48,490 nt of DNA, taken from Candidatus Bipolaricaulota bacterium (GTDB taxonomy: Bacteria > Bipolaricaulota > Bipolaricaulia > RBG-16-55-9 > DRXL01). Location: contig CALLJK010000007.1 of assembly GCA_938091745.1 (NCBI GenBank), positions 1-48,490 on the forward strand, written 5' to 3'. A model generated the notes under the pieces. It did not search any database. It worked only from the letters and a program-made list of their open reading frames with translations, and had not been told where the DNA came from. Both the position numbers and the translations under genes were made by a program. Each line of letters opens with the position of its first letter. Position 1 is the stretch's first letter. Positions 8,163 to 16,612 of this stretch are shown here, in pieces.

Positions 8163-9493
8163 ACGAAAACGCTCGAGCGCACGAGCTCGCCTGCAAGGCC
8201 CGCTACCGACCCTTGCGTGATCTTCACGTGCACAAGCTCTCCAATCAGATCTGAAGCCCCTTCAAAGACGACCGTTCTATTATCGCGTGTCTTGCCCATC
8301 AGCAATCCCTGAGCGCGGGCCGGGCCTTCGACCAAGACTTCAAGTGTTTGACCGACGCGCTGTCTGTTCTCTTCGTCAGCGATCTGTTTTTGCAGTGTTA
8401 AGAGGATCTCTAAGCGACGCTGCTTCTCGTCATCGGGCACGATGTCTTGATACTTATAGTACGCGATTGTGCCGGGTCTAGGGGAGTACTTGAAGATGAA
8501 CGCGCCGCCGAAGCGCGCCTGTTTGACTAAATCGACCGTCTCTTGGAAATCCTCTTCGGTCTCGGTGGGGAAGCCAACAATAATATCGGTCGTGACATTG
8601 ACGCCGCGCTCGCGCAGTGCACGCACGAGCTCTAAGAAGCGCTCTTTGGTGTAGCCGCGGCGCATCTCAGCTAAGACTCTATTACTGCCGGACTGCACCG
8701 CCATGTGCACGTGCTCGCAAATATTATTCTCTTCCCCCAAAACAGCAATGACGTCGTCAGTAATATCTTGAGGATGCGAGCTGGTGAAGCGGATCCTGGG
8801 GATGGGGATCCCCGTTAAAGCGCGCAAGAGCTTCGCAAAATTAATATTGGGGTCTTTGAGGTCTTTGCCGTAGGAGTCGACGTTCTGGCCCAGAAGCTGC
8901 ACTTCTTTGTAGCCCTGCTGAGCCAGTTTGCTCACTTCAGAGATAATGTCTCCGGGGAGGCGGCTGCGCAGCGGCCCCGTAGTGTATGGGACGATGCAGA
9001 ACGAGCAGAAATTCGAGCAGCCCTCGGTGATCGTGACTTTGGCTTGGAAGCGACTCGAACGCAAGAACGGCAGATCTTCGATTCTGTCTGGGATTTTATT
9101 GACGGCCATGACCCAGCCGGGCTTGCCCAGGGCGCGCCGCGCACGCGCTTGCTCGATGAGTTCTGGAATCTGAGATATATTGGCGCTGCCGAAGACGAAG
9201 TCAATCGCGGGGCTTTGGCGAAAGAGTTTTTCTTTGAGAGCTTGGGCGACACAGCCACCTACGCCCAGCAAGAGATTGGGATTTTTCTCTTTGAGCTGGG
9301 CGATGACCCCTGCTTCCGAGATGATCTTATGGACGGGCTTTTCCCGCACCATGCACGTGTTGAAGAGCACGACGTCGGCGTGGGCGGGGTCGTCAGCAGG
9401 GAGATACCCCGCGCGGACGAGCACCCCGGCCATGCCCTCGGACTTGTGCTCGTTCATCTGGCAGCCCCAGGTGTAGATATAGAAGCGTCTCAT
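8159..9493 (-). CDS. miaB: tRNA-2-methylthio-N6-dimethylallyladenosine synthase
   Basis: MiaB is a radical-SAM methylthiotransferase that adds the 2-methylthio group to i6A37 of tRNAs reading UNN codons. Its 444 residues show the UPF0004 domain with TWGCQMNEHKSE at the start and two further conserved cysteines (FNTCM, GGCVAQ). The radical-SAM motif CSNFCSFC with IVPYTTGP follows. The SAM domain (about 140-375) and a C-terminal TRAM domain (about 380-444) complete it. The order and spacing match MiaB better than MtaB or RimO. There is no Shine-Dalgarno before the ATG. A -10 box ends 9 nt upstream, so the mRNA should have almost no leader. It is the first gene of the operon down to proS. Confidence 0.93.
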   Translation of the reverse strand: MRRFYIYTWGCQMNEHKSEGMAGVLVRAGYLPADDPAHADVVLFNTCMVREKPVHKIISEAGVIAQLKEKNPNLLLGVGGCVAQALKEKLFRQSPAIDFVFGSANISQIPELIEQARARRALGKPGWVMAVNKIPDRIEDLPFLRSSRFQAKVTITEGCSNFCSFCIVPYTTGPLRSRLPGDIISEVSKLAQQGYKEVQLLGQNVDSYGKDLKDPNINFAKLLRALTGIPIPRIRFTSSHPQDITDDVIAVLGEENNICEHVHMAVQSGSNRVLAEMRRGYTKERFLELVRALRERGVNVTTDIIVGFPTETEEDFQETVDLVKQARFGGAFIFKYSPRPGTIAYYKYQDIVPDDEKQRRLEILLTLQKQIADEENRQRVGQTLEVLVEGPARAQGLLMGKTRDNRTVVFEGASDLIGELVHVKITQGSVAGLAGELVRSSVFV

Positions 9494-9502
9494 AGATATA
9501 AA

Positions 9503-9531
9503 ACTATAGCAGAGAGGGCCGAGCCTCTCAA
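9503..9531 (-). promoter_or_regulatory. miaB promoter (short-leader type)
   Basis: On the minus strand TTGAGA (9531-9526) and TATAGT (9508-9503) are 17 bp apart, and the -10 box ends 9 nt before the miaB ATG. A start site 7 nt past the -10 leaves about 3 nt of leader. The -35 box is the loop of the terminator of the subtilase gene. Confidence 0.6.
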
Positions 9532-9544
9532 GCCCGGCCCTCTC
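9512..9544 (-). terminator. Terminator of the subtilase gene
   Basis: A 13-bp stem (9512-9524 with 9532-9544) and a 7-nt loop lie 31 bp after the subtilase stop. The only imperfect pair is a G-U wobble on the minus-strand RNA (A-C on the other strand), which supports minus-strand function. The tail is only moderately U-rich. Confidence 0.7.
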
Positions 9545-9574
9545 CAGCCTTCTACACTATCTTGACTATCTTGC

Positions 9575-11038
9575 TTAGAAGCCGCCCTTGGCTTGCTGGA
9601 CAGCGCGCAGCGCATTCACAACGCCGTAGCCGTAGCGGCTACGCGGGCTGCGAGTTGTCGCGGTTGTCCGCAGAATGTAAGTAGCCTCGTAAGCGGAGAG
9701 CTTGGGATTGACAGAGAGTATCAAGGCGAGGACTCCGCTGACGTGTGGGGCTGAAGCCGACGTGCCAAAGAACGGTCCGTAGCCACCAAACGGGTATGGC
9801 GTCAAGATCGCGGTCTTCAGCAACGGGAGGAATTGCTCAAAGTTCTCGATCTTGGCAGCAAGCTCTAGGAACTTTTCGTAGCTGATGTCGCCGCCGGGGG
9901 CGACCACGTCGAGCTTGGAGCCCCCTTGACTATAGCTGGTGACGTTGCCATCGGTGCCCGTCGCGCCGACGGCGATGACACCGGGGTACGCTGCTGGGTA
10001 GGAGACGCAGCTAGGAAAAGCTTCGCCGAAGTTGCCCGCGGAAGCGACCAAGAGCGCGCCCTTGTCAAGAGCGCGCTCGACTGCCTGACGGAGCTGGCCT
10101 GGGGGCTCAAAGCACCCTAAGGCGCCAAAGCTCATGTTGACGATGCGTGCCCCGTTGTTCACGGCGTAATCGAGCGCCTTCACGATAGCGTCTATAGTCG
10201 CTCGGCCCTTAGGGTCGAACGCTCGCACATCCATGATCTTCACCTTGGGGGCCACGCCAGTCAGCCCAACATTATCTGAAGCATTGGCGATGATCCCTGC
10301 CACAGACGTCCCGTGAAAATCTATCGTCGTCCCCTCAAGAGAGTCGTTGTCATTATCGTAGAAGTCCCAACCATGAATGTCGTCTATAAACCCGTTGCCG
10401 TCGTCGTCTTTATTGTTGTCGGGGATCTCTTTTGGGTTGACCCAGATATTATTTATGAGCTCTGGGTGCTGCCAATCGACCCCAGAATCTAAAACAGCAA
10501 CAACGATCTCCGGTGACCCGAGGGTGATCTCGTGCGCCTGGCGTGCTTGGATCTGATCGAGCCACCATTGATGAATATATCTTTCTTCGATGAGTAGGGC
10601 TTGCTCGAAGCGATTGTTCTCCTCGTTTTGTTCGCGGACTTGATTGAACAAGCAGTCAGCCGAAGCGCGGAATCGGATGAGGGGCAGCTCCACGACTTGC
10701 CATTGGAGAGTCACGGTCGCTCTCCCGTTGCGCTCCAGTCGGCGAATCTGCTCGCGCCCCAGCAACAGCTCATTCAACGGCAATCCCAGCTCTGTGGCGA
10801 CGACGTCGGGCATTAAATTGACGCTGATACAGACGAAGAAACTCGCCGTAATATCGTCGGTGCCCACGTTCGCTACCGTCACAGCGATAGTGACCGAATC
10901 ACCAGGCTTCGGAGCTTCGGGAGAGACTGTAATCCGTTCGACGATCAAGTCCGGACCTTGGGCAAACTGAGCCAAGCCTCCACCTGTGCAAAGGACGAGC
11001 AGCGATACCCCCAGAAACACCCTCATTATATTACGCAT
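9575..11038 (-). CDS. Secreted subtilisin-like (S8) protease with N-terminal CARDB domain
   Basis: The 487-residue protein has a signal peptide (about residues 1-24, ending near GGGLAQ). A CARDB adhesion-type domain follows (about 28-148: DLIVERITVSPEAPKPGDSV), then a complete peptidase S8 domain. The catalytic triad is visible as Asp184 (AVLDSGVDW), His242 (FHGTSVAG) and Ser427 (FGTSASAPHVSG), with the oxyanion Asn336 in SAGNFG. An Asp/Asn-rich stretch (about 207-232) probably binds calcium. It should act outside the cytoplasm as an endoprotease, and no propeptide inhibitor domain is obvious. The ATG is preceded by AAGGAAGGG. It has its own strong promoter and terminator, so it is a single-gene unit. 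Confidence 0.93.
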   Translation of the reverse strand: MRNIMRVFLGVSLLVLCTGGGLAQFAQGPDLIVERITVSPEAPKPGDSVTIAVTVANVGTDDITASFFVCISVNLMPDVVATELGLPLNELLLGREQIRRLERNGRATVTLQWQVVELPLIRFRASADCLFNQVREQNEENNRFEQALLIEERYIHQWWLDQIQARQAHEITLGSPEIVVAVLDSGVDWQHPELINNIWVNPKEIPDNNKDDDGNGFIDDIHGWDFYDNDNDSLEGTTIDFHGTSVAGIIANASDNVGLTGVAPKVKIMDVRAFDPKGRATIDAIVKALDYAVNNGARIVNMSFGALGCFEPPGQLRQAVERALDKGALLVASAGNFGEAFPSCVSYPAAYPGVIAVGATGTDGNVTSYSQGGSKLDVVAPGGDISYEKFLELAAKIENFEQFLPLLKTAILTPYPFGGYGPFFGTSASAPHVSGVLALILSVNPKLSAYEATYILRTTATTRSPRSRYGYGVVNALRAVQQAKGGF

Positions 11039-11074
11039 GACTGTTCCCTTCCTTCTTGCTTGTGGATATGCGTA

Positions 11075-11103
11075 TTATTACTGAGCCAGGGAGCTTGTGT
11101 CAA
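11075..11103 (-). promoter_or_regulatory. Promoter of the subtilase gene
   Basis: A perfect TTGACA (11103-11098, minus strand) is followed after 17 bp by TAATAA (11080-11075). The leader would be about 30 nt and contains the Shine-Dalgarno. Confidence 0.65.
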
Positions 11104-11113
11104 GTCCTCGCCC

Positions 11114-11144
11114 TTGTCAGACCTGGGGTTCTCCGTGCTATAAT
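11114..11144 (+). promoter_or_regulatory. Promoter of the substrate-binding-protein gene
   Basis: TATAAT (11139-11144) has an upstream TG (extended -10), and TTGTCA lies at 11114-11119 with a long 19-bp spacer. The resulting leader of about 115 nt contains a small GAGAGC/GCTCTC hairpin and no riboswitch that I recognise. Confidence 0.5.
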
Positions 11145-11265
11145 AAACACTATGAGGGTCAGGCGGAAAGGAGGTTGGTCGCGGGGGTAGGACAGTCACC
11201 GAGAGCGCTTCATGCTCTCAGGATCTTTCAGAACTACTACCAAGCAAACAGGGGAGGTTGCAACT

Positions 11266-12681
11266 ATGAGATATTACGTTCGCCTAATAGGCGTCGTTGT
11301 AGCAGCATTAGTATTGCTGGGGCCACTCACCGCACAGACGCAGCAGCCTATCAAGATCGGGGTTGTGACGGGCTTGGAGATCGCCAACGGTCGAGATACA
11401 CTCCGCGGGGCGCAGCTGGCCGCCGAGGAGATCAACGCTGCCGGTGGGGTATTGGGCCGCAAGATCGAGCTGGTCGTCGGAGATATAAAGACCGAAGCCG
11501 ACGGAGAACTGGCGCGCAGAGTCTATCAAGATATCGCGTCTAAAGTCGATGCGGTAGTGGGGTTCTTCCGCTCGGAAGGCGTCCTGGGTATCCTGCCCGA
11601 CATCCCGCGCATGAAGAAGCCCCTCCTCATCACTGGGGCGACTTCTTTGGCCACGGATAGAATCCCCACAGACTATCAGAACTATAAGTACGTCTTCCGC
11701 CCCATGCTCAATACGTTCTCACTGGTGGGGGACACGCTGCGCTTCGCTGGGGACTATCTGTACGGCTTGGTGGAGCGGGGCATCCTGCCTAACCGCAAGG
11801 TCTTCTTGGTCGGCGAAGATTTGAGCTCTGCGAACTTGTACATGGCGCTGTTGGGGCCGCGCCTGGGTGATCTGGGGTTCGACGTCGTCAACGCCAAGAG
11901 ACTCGCTGTGGGTACGAAAGATCTCACGCCGCTGATGACGGAGTTGAAGAGCTCCGGCGCGTCGATCGTCATCACGTTCTTCTCCGATCCGGGGCTTGCG
12001 TCCATCTTTACCAAGACCTGGGCCGAGACCAAGACCAAGGTCGCGGTCTTCGGGATCAACGTCTTGCTGCAAGATGACGTGAGTGTCCGGGAGCTCAAGG
12101 GGGCGGGCACGGGCTACGTCATCGCGGACTTCTCCGCTGATGTCCCCGTCACGCCAAAGACTAAGGCGTACTTCTCTACGTTCCAGAAGAAGTATGGCGT
12201 GCGCCCCATCTACACCGCAGGGATCACGTACGATTCTATCTATATCTTAGCTGAGGCGATCAAGAAGACCGGGGGCAGTACCGACGCAGACTCGCTTGTC
12301 AAAGCCTTAGAGTCGTTTGACAAGTACGACAACGCGTACATTGGCGCGGGCGGGCCGTACTGGTTCTACCCTGCAGCAGGCTTCAGCCGCACTGAGCAGA
12401 TCACGCTCAAGACCGAAGCTGGTGAGCTCAAGTTCGCCAACTGCATGTCAGCAGGGATCGCTGAGCTCTGTTTCAAGAACCCGCACGATGTGGGCTGGGG
12501 GTTCAACAGACTGAAGGATAAGCTCACGATCTTTGATGGACTGCGCGCGGTCTGGACGCAGATCGGGCCTCTGGGAGCTGATGGCGCGTTTGATCGCGTC
12601 CTACTCTATCCAGGAGAGTTCTCGGCTAAGCCCGATGACCCGCTGAGTATCTACCAGTTGCCGCCGCACATGAAGCCGTAG
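11266..12681 (+). CDS. Branched-chain-amino-acid-type ABC substrate-binding protein, orphan
   Basis: This 471-residue exported protein has a signal peptide (MRYYVRLIGVVVAALVLLGP, cleaved near LTAQTQQ) and a type I periplasmic-binding fold (Peripla_BP_6/LivK). It shows IKIGVVTGLEIANGRDTLRGAQLAAEEINAAGGVLGRKIELVVGD as the first lobe, in the usual order, and AGITYDSIYILAEAIKKTGG near the C-lobe. The ligand cannot be read from the sequence. ATG 11266 is chosen because GGGGAGG lies 9 nt upstream and a signal peptide follows directly. No permease or ATPase gene is nearby, so it works with a transporter encoded elsewhere or serves another sensing role. A strong terminator follows. Confidence 0.9.
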   Translation: MRYYVRLIGVVVAALVLLGPLTAQTQQPIKIGVVTGLEIANGRDTLRGAQLAAEEINAAGGVLGRKIELVVGDIKTEADGELARRVYQDIASKVDAVVGFFRSEGVLGILPDIPRMKKPLLITGATSLATDRIPTDYQNYKYVFRPMLNTFSLVGDTLRFAGDYLYGLVERGILPNRKVFLVGEDLSSANLYMALLGPRLGDLGFDVVNAKRLAVGTKDLTPLMTELKSSGASIVITFFSDPGLASIFTKTWAETKTKVAVFGINVLLQDDVSVRELKGAGTGYVIADFSADVPVTPKTKAYFSTFQKKYGVRPIYTAGITYDSIYILAEAIKKTGGSTDADSLVKALESFDKYDNAYIGAGGPYWFYPAAGFSRTEQITLKTEAGELKFANCMSAGIAELCFKNPHDVGWGFNRLKDKLTIFDGLRAVWTQIGPLGADGAFDRVLLYPGEFSAKPDDPLSIYQLPPHMKP

Positions 12682-12729
12682 ACTCTCTAGCCCCCTCAGC
12701 AAAGGGGGAGTTAAGTCGCAAAAGATGAG

Positions 12730-12764
12730 AAGGCCTTCGGTGACTTGCGCACCGGAGGCCTTTT
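12730..12764 (+). terminator. Intrinsic terminator after the substrate-binding-protein gene
   Basis: A 13-bp stem (12730-12742 with 12750-12762, one U-G wobble on the plus strand) has a 7-nt loop and ends in a TTTT run. A weaker CCCCCT/AGGGGG hairpin lies just upstream near 12690-12709. Confidence 0.85.
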
Positions 12765-12807
12765 ATATTAATATTCTGTTGGGCACAGCCCAAAGGGAGG
12801 TTTGTCT

Positions 12808-13962
12808 ATGGACTTTGAACTGAGTGAGGAGCACAAGCTCATCCGCAAGACGGCCCGCAAGTTCGCCGAAGAAGTGATTCGTCCGGCGGCTAAGCACTAC
12901 GACGAGACGTGTGAATACCCCTACGAGATCGTCGAAGAAGCCAAGAAGTTAGATCTCATTGCCCCAGCGATCCCCGAAAAATACGGGGGCGCGGGGCTGG
13001 ACTTTCTCGCCGCCGTGATCGTCATAGAAGAGCTTGTCCGTGGCGACCCAGGGATCGCTCTTGCGATCACAGCACGAATTTTCGGGAGCGACATGATCTT
13101 AGAATTTGGGACAGAAGAGCAGAGACAAAAATATCTCGTCCCTGTAGCTAAGGGCGACTGGGTCTGCGGCGCAGCGATCACCGAGCCGGAAGCAGGTAGC
13201 GACGTCGCGTCTCTCAAGACCCGCGCAGAGAAGAAGGGCAATAAATACGTCCTAAACGGGACGAAGATGTTCATCACCAACGGCTCGATTGCGAATTTTT
13301 TGATCGTCTTTGCCCGCACCAACCCCAATCCTCCAGAGCGCCACGGCGGCATTACGGCGTTTATAGTCGAACGCGACCGGCCCGGCTTCAAAGCCACCCC
13401 GCTCCACAATAAGATGGGCATTCGCGCATCGGATCTTGCAGAAATAACTCTCGACAACGTCGAGGTCCCTGAAGAGAATATCGTCGGTCAGGTGGACATG
13501 GCGTTCTATCACCTGATGACGTTCTTCTCGCGCGGGCGCACCGCTGTTGCGGCCCAAGGCGTAGGGATTGCCCAAGGGGCGTTCGACGAAGCACTGAAAT
13601 ACTCTCAAGAGCGGGTGCAGTTTGGTCGCCCCATCTGTGAGTTTCAAGCGATTCAGTTTAAGCTTGCCGAGATGGCCACAGAGATCGAAGCGGCGCGGCT
13701 CTTGACCTATCAAGCCGCGTGGGAGATCAGCAAGGGCGGCAACCCCGCGAAAATCGCTTCGATGGCCAAATGGTACGCAGGCAAGGTCGCACGAGAAGTT
13801 GCTAACGAAGCACTGCAGATCCACGGCGGCTATGGGTTCATTAAAGAGTACGACGTCGAGCGCTTCTATCGTGACGCGAAGATCACGGAACTCTACGAAG
13901 GGACAAGCGAGATTCAGAAATTAATCATCGCGCGAGCGCTCTTAGGGAAGATCCCGGGGTAA
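12808..13962 (+). CDS. Acyl-CoA dehydrogenase (short/medium-chain type)
   Basis: This FAD enzyme oxidises acyl-CoA to trans-2-enoyl-CoA and passes electrons to ETF in the cytoplasm. The 384 residues have the family length and all landmarks: MDFELSEEHKLIRKTARKFAEEV, then CGAAITEPEAGSD (flavin/substrate loop), the R-x-x-F-G motif in [41 protein letters not shown], and the catalytic Glu in [16 protein letters not shown] Shine-Dalgarno 7 nt before ATG 12808 fixes the start. Chain-length preference cannot be told. A second close homologue is at 29788-30930. Confidence 0.93.
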   Translation: MDFELSEEHKLIRKTARKFAEEVIRPAAKHYDETCEYPYEIVEEAKKLDLIAPAIPEKYGGAGLDFLAAVIVIEELVRGDPGIALAITARIFGSDMILEFGTEEQRQKYLVPVAKGDWVCGAAITEPEAGSDVASLKTRAEKKGNKYVLNGTKMFITNGSIANFLIVFARTNPNPPERHGGITAFIVERDRPGFKATPLHNKMGIRASDLAEITLDNVEVPEENIVGQVDMAFYHLMTFFSRGRTAVAAQGVGIAQGAFDEALKYSQERVQFGRPICEFQAIQFKLAEMATEIEAARLLTYQAAWEISKGGNPAKIASMAKWYAGKVAREVANEALQIHGGYGFIKEYDVERFYRDAKITELYEGTSEIQKLIIARALLGKIPG

Positions 13963-13969
13963 GTGTCTG

Positions 13970-14017
13970 CCAGGCTTCGCCTGGACTGTTTGCTGTGTCT
14001 GCTGGCGACTCAGTCGC
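13970..14017. repeat. Two small palindromes between acyl-CoA dehydrogenase and fmt
   Basis: CCAGGCTTCGCCTGG (13970-13984) and GCGACTCAGTCGC (14005-14017) are two perfect short inverted repeats in a row. The first closely matches CCAGGCTCCGCCTGG at 41449-41463, so a small dispersed palindrome family probably exists in this genome. Confidence 0.55.
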
Positions 14018-14025
14018 TGGAGAAT

Positions 14026-14934
14026 ATGGATGTTATCTTTGTAGGCACAACGTCGCTGGGGATTCCCACGCTGCGCGCGCTCGCGCAAAAACACGGAATA
14101 CTTGCGGTCTTCACCCAGCCGGATCGGCCCGCTGGCAGAGGCCTAACGCTGACGCCCCCACCGATCAAACAAGTCGCGCTGGAGCTGGGCCTGCCCGTCT
14201 ATCAGCCAGAGAAGATCAACCGCGAAGCTGAATTTATAAGAACTCTGAATCCCGACGTCATCGTCGTCGTAGCGTTTGGGCAGTTTCTCTCAAAAAGACT
14301 CTTAAGAATCCCAAAATACGGGTGTATCAATCTCCATGCGTCGCTGCTGCCCAAATATCGCGGGGCTGCGCCGATCCACTGGGCGATCATCAACGGCGAG
14401 CGCGAGACGGGATTGACGACGTTTCTCTTAAACGAAGAGATGGATGCTGGAGACATCTTGCTCCAAGAGAAAGTCTCTATTAGCGACGAAGACACAGCTG
14501 GAACGCTGCATGACAAATTAGCAGAACTGGGGCCGGATCTAGTGCTCCGCACGCTCGAGGGACTTGAGAAGGGCACAATCATCCCGCGCCCACAAGATCA
14601 CTCCCAAGCGACGTTTGCCCCAAAGATCAAGAGCACTCAGATAGATTGGACTCAGCCTGCCAGGAAGATCTTTAATCTCATTCGCGGACTCAATCCGTCT
14701 CCGGGGGCGTATACGTTTTGGAAGGGGCAGCGCCTGAAGCTCTACGCAAGTCGCGTCGAGCCAAGCAGTTCGCTCCTTCCCCCAGGCTGCGTGATCGACC
14801 CAGAGCGCCTTATAGTGCGTTGTGGGGAAGACGCCTTGGAGCTGACGGAGGTGCAACCGGCGGGGAAGCGTCGTATGAGCGGCAGAGACTTCGTCAACGG
14901 CTATAAGATCCAGATTGGGGCGAGATTCGGGTGA
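14026..14934 (+). CDS. fmt: Methionyl-tRNA formyltransferase
   Basis: Fmt transfers a formyl group from 10-formyl-THF to initiator Met-tRNA. The 302-residue protein starts MDVIFVGTTSLGIPTLRAL. It contains the catalytic N-x-H region INLHASLLPKYRGAAPIHWA, the EEMDAGDILLQ region, and a C-terminal tRNA-binding OB-fold (about 205-302, with PSPGAYTF). ATG 14026 is used; a weak GGAG precedes it. Upstream codons in the same frame encode the palindrome region and do not resemble Fmt. Its stop overlaps the GTG of the next gene. No def gene is adjacent, which is unusual for bacteria. Confidence 0.93.
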   Translation: MDVIFVGTTSLGIPTLRALAQKHGILAVFTQPDRPAGRGLTLTPPPIKQVALELGLPVYQPEKINREAEFIRTLNPDVIVVVAFGQFLSKRLLRIPKYGCINLHASLLPKYRGAAPIHWAIINGERETGLTTFLLNEEMDAGDILLQEKVSISDEDTAGTLHDKLAELGPDLVLRTLEGLEKGTIIPRPQDHSQATFAPKIKSTQIDWTQPARKIFNLIRGLNPSPGAYTFWKGQRLKLYASRVEPSSSLLPPGCVIDPERLIVRCGEDALELTEVQPAGKRRMSGRDFVNGYKIQIGARFG

Positions 14935-16064
14935 GCAAAAGAGTTATCGTTCTTGGCGCGGGCATGGTGGGTCGAGCCATCGCGCTCGATCTCGCCCAGC
15001 GCTATGACGTGACAGCTGTCGATCTCGATGAACAGCGACTCACCCGCATCCGCGAAGAAGCCCCTATACGCACAATCACCGCTGATCTCTCTCAAGCTGA
15101 AACTATCAAAGAGCTCGTCGCCGACCACGATCTCGTGATCGGCGCCGTTCCTGGATTCTTAGGCTTTCAGACGCTCAAGACCGTCATCGAGTGCGGGAAA
15201 GATATCGTAGATATCTCGTTCTTCCCCGAAGACCCCTTTCAGCTCGACGCGCTCGCCAAGGAGAAGAACGTTACGGCGGTCATTGATTGTGGCGTCGCCC
15301 CCGGCATGTGCAATATTCTGTTAGGGTATCACAATGAGAGGATGACCGTCGAACGCTATGAGTGTCTTGTAGGAGGGCTGCCGGTCAAGCGCAGCTGGCC
15401 CTATCAGTACAAAGCCCCGTTCTCGCCGATTGATGTCATCGAAGAGTACACCCGACCGGCGCGCATGGTCATAGACGGAAAACTCGTCATTCGTGAAGCG
15501 CTCTCTGATCCAGAGTATATCGAATTTGACGAGATCGGCACGCTCGAGGCGTTCAACACCGACGGGCTGCGCACGCTCTTAAAGACAGTGAAAATCCCAA
15601 ACATGCGCGAGAAGACCCTGCGCTACCCAGGGCACATTGAGTATATTAAAGTGCTGCGAGAGACGGGATTTTTCAGCAAAGAGCCTATCGAGATCAACGG
15701 TATCCCAATCAGACCCTTAGACGTGACAGCGAAGCTGCTCTTCCCCAAGTGGCGGCTCGACCCCGACGAGCCGGAGTTCACGATCATGCGAGTAACTATT
15801 CAAGGTATCGAGAATGGGCAGCGTACGGAGTACGTCTACGATCTCTTAGATCGCTTCGATCCCAAAACAAAAACATCTTCGATGGCGCGCACGACAGGGT
15901 ATACGTGCACGGCCGTAGCGACGCTCGTGCTCGGAGGGATTTTCACCCAGAAGGGGATCATCCCGCCGGAGTATCTCGGAGCCGATGAGCGATGCTTTCA
16001 AGCTGTGTTAGGGTATCAAAAGGAGAGAAATATAAACTATAAGCTGAGTTGTAAGGAGGAGTAG
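14931..16064 (+). CDS. Saccharopine dehydrogenase / lysine 6-dehydrogenase-like oxidoreductase
   Basis: The 377-residue protein has an N-terminal Rossmann fold (RVIVLGAGMVGRAIALDLA, with the acidic NAD-selective VDLDE at the end of strand 2). An SDH C-terminal domain follows, including the conserved DCGVAPGMCNILLG. It resembles lysine 6-dehydrogenase and related saccharopine-dehydrogenase-family enzymes, which oxidise an amino-acid side chain with NAD(P). The exact substrate is not evident. It begins with GTG 14931, overlapping the fmt stop by 4 bp, so translation is coupled. Confidence 0.85.
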   Translation: MSKRVIVLGAGMVGRAIALDLAQRYDVTAVDLDEQRLTRIREEAPIRTITADLSQAETIKELVADHDLVIGAVPGFLGFQTLKTVIECGKDIVDISFFPEDPFQLDALAKEKNVTAVIDCGVAPGMCNILLGYHNERMTVERYECLVGGLPVKRSWPYQYKAPFSPIDVIEEYTRPARMVIDGKLVIREALSDPEYIEFDEIGTLEAFNTDGLRTLLKTVKIPNMREKTLRYPGHIEYIKVLRETGFFSKEPIEINGIPIRPLDVTAKLLFPKWRLDPDEPEFTIMRVTIQGIENGQRTEYVYDLLDRFDPKTKTSSMARTTGYTCTAVATLVLGGIFTQKGIIPPEYLGADERCFQAVLGYQKERNINYKLSCKEE

Positions 16065-16106
16065 CTTATAAAGATAGCTTTAGTTAAGGTAGAACGTAAT
16101 CTTTAA

Positions 16107-16135
16107 TTGACTTGCGGTGCACAGTAAGCGATAAT
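16107..16135 (+). promoter_or_regulatory. Promoter of the DUF4258/DUF2283 module
   Basis: TTGACT (16107-16112) and GATAAT (16130-16135) are 17 bp apart. Transcription would start near 16142, leaving about 10 nt before the first ATG and no Shine-Dalgarno. Confidence 0.55.
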
Positions 16136-16151
16136 TGAGTTGTGGCTAGTA

Positions 16152-16388
16152 ATGATCATGGCGAAACGAGTGATCCGCTATGACCCTCATGCCCGAATGC
16201 GTATGCGACAGCGCGGTATCACCGAAGACATGGTACAACAAGCACTTCAGCATCCAACTCTTGAACGGCCTGGGACAGCACCCGGCACGCTGGTGCGAGA
16301 GGCTGATATCAGCGGAAGACGACTCGCTGTGGCCTTTGAACTCCGCCCAAATGAGTTTTATGTGAGAACAGTTTACTGGAGGAGCTAG
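16152..16388 (+). CDS. DUF4258 protein, likely RelE-fold toxin
   Basis: The small basic protein (78 residues from ATG 16152; ATG 16158 is equally possible) carries the DUF4258 pattern HARMRMRQRGITEDMVQQAL followed by a beta-rich end with AVAFELRPNEFYVRTVYW. DUF4258 proteins are RelE/BrnT-like and commonly serve as the toxin of a two-gene module. The next gene, 2 bp downstream, is a DUF2283 protein, the usual partner. The plus-strand promoter at 16107 drives both. Confidence 0.85.
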   Translation: MIMAKRVIRYDPHARMRMRQRGITEDMVQQALQHPTLERPGTAPGTLVREADISGRRLAVAFELRPNEFYVRTVYWRS

Positions 16389-16390
16389 CT

Positions 16391-16612
16391 ATGCAAGTCA
16401 CGTATTCGAAGCAAGCTGACGCTTTGTACATCCGCTTTGGCGAAGATGGGGAAGGGAAAGTAGCGCGCACTGAAGAGATTCAACCTGGCATCCTCTTCGA
16501 TTATGATCACGATGGTCGTCTCTATGGGATCGAGGTGCTCGATGTAACACTGAGAGTGTCAAGCGATGCGCTGAAGGCTTTTCAAATCGGCCTTTTGGAA
16601 CCTATTTCGTGA
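16391..16612 (+). CDS. DUF2283 protein, likely antitoxin
   Basis: The 73-residue protein matches DUF2283: the start MQVTYSKQADALYIRF, an acidic middle, and ILFDYDHDGRLYGIEVLDVTLRV. DUF2283 genes typically follow DUF4258 genes and are predicted antitoxins. GGAG lies 6 nt before the ATG. Its 3' end overlaps the convergent PPC-domain gene by 11 bp. Confidence 0.85.
   Translation: MQVTYSKQADALYIRFGEDGEGKVARTEEIQPGILFDYDHDGRLYGIEVLDVTLRVSSDALKAFQIGLLEPIS

Noticed and set aside
11152-11190. Leaderless 12-codon leader peptide after the TATAAT at 11139
   Set aside because: The ATG fits the predicted start site, but the short Arg/Gly-rich peptide has no attenuator structure or codon run to support a role.
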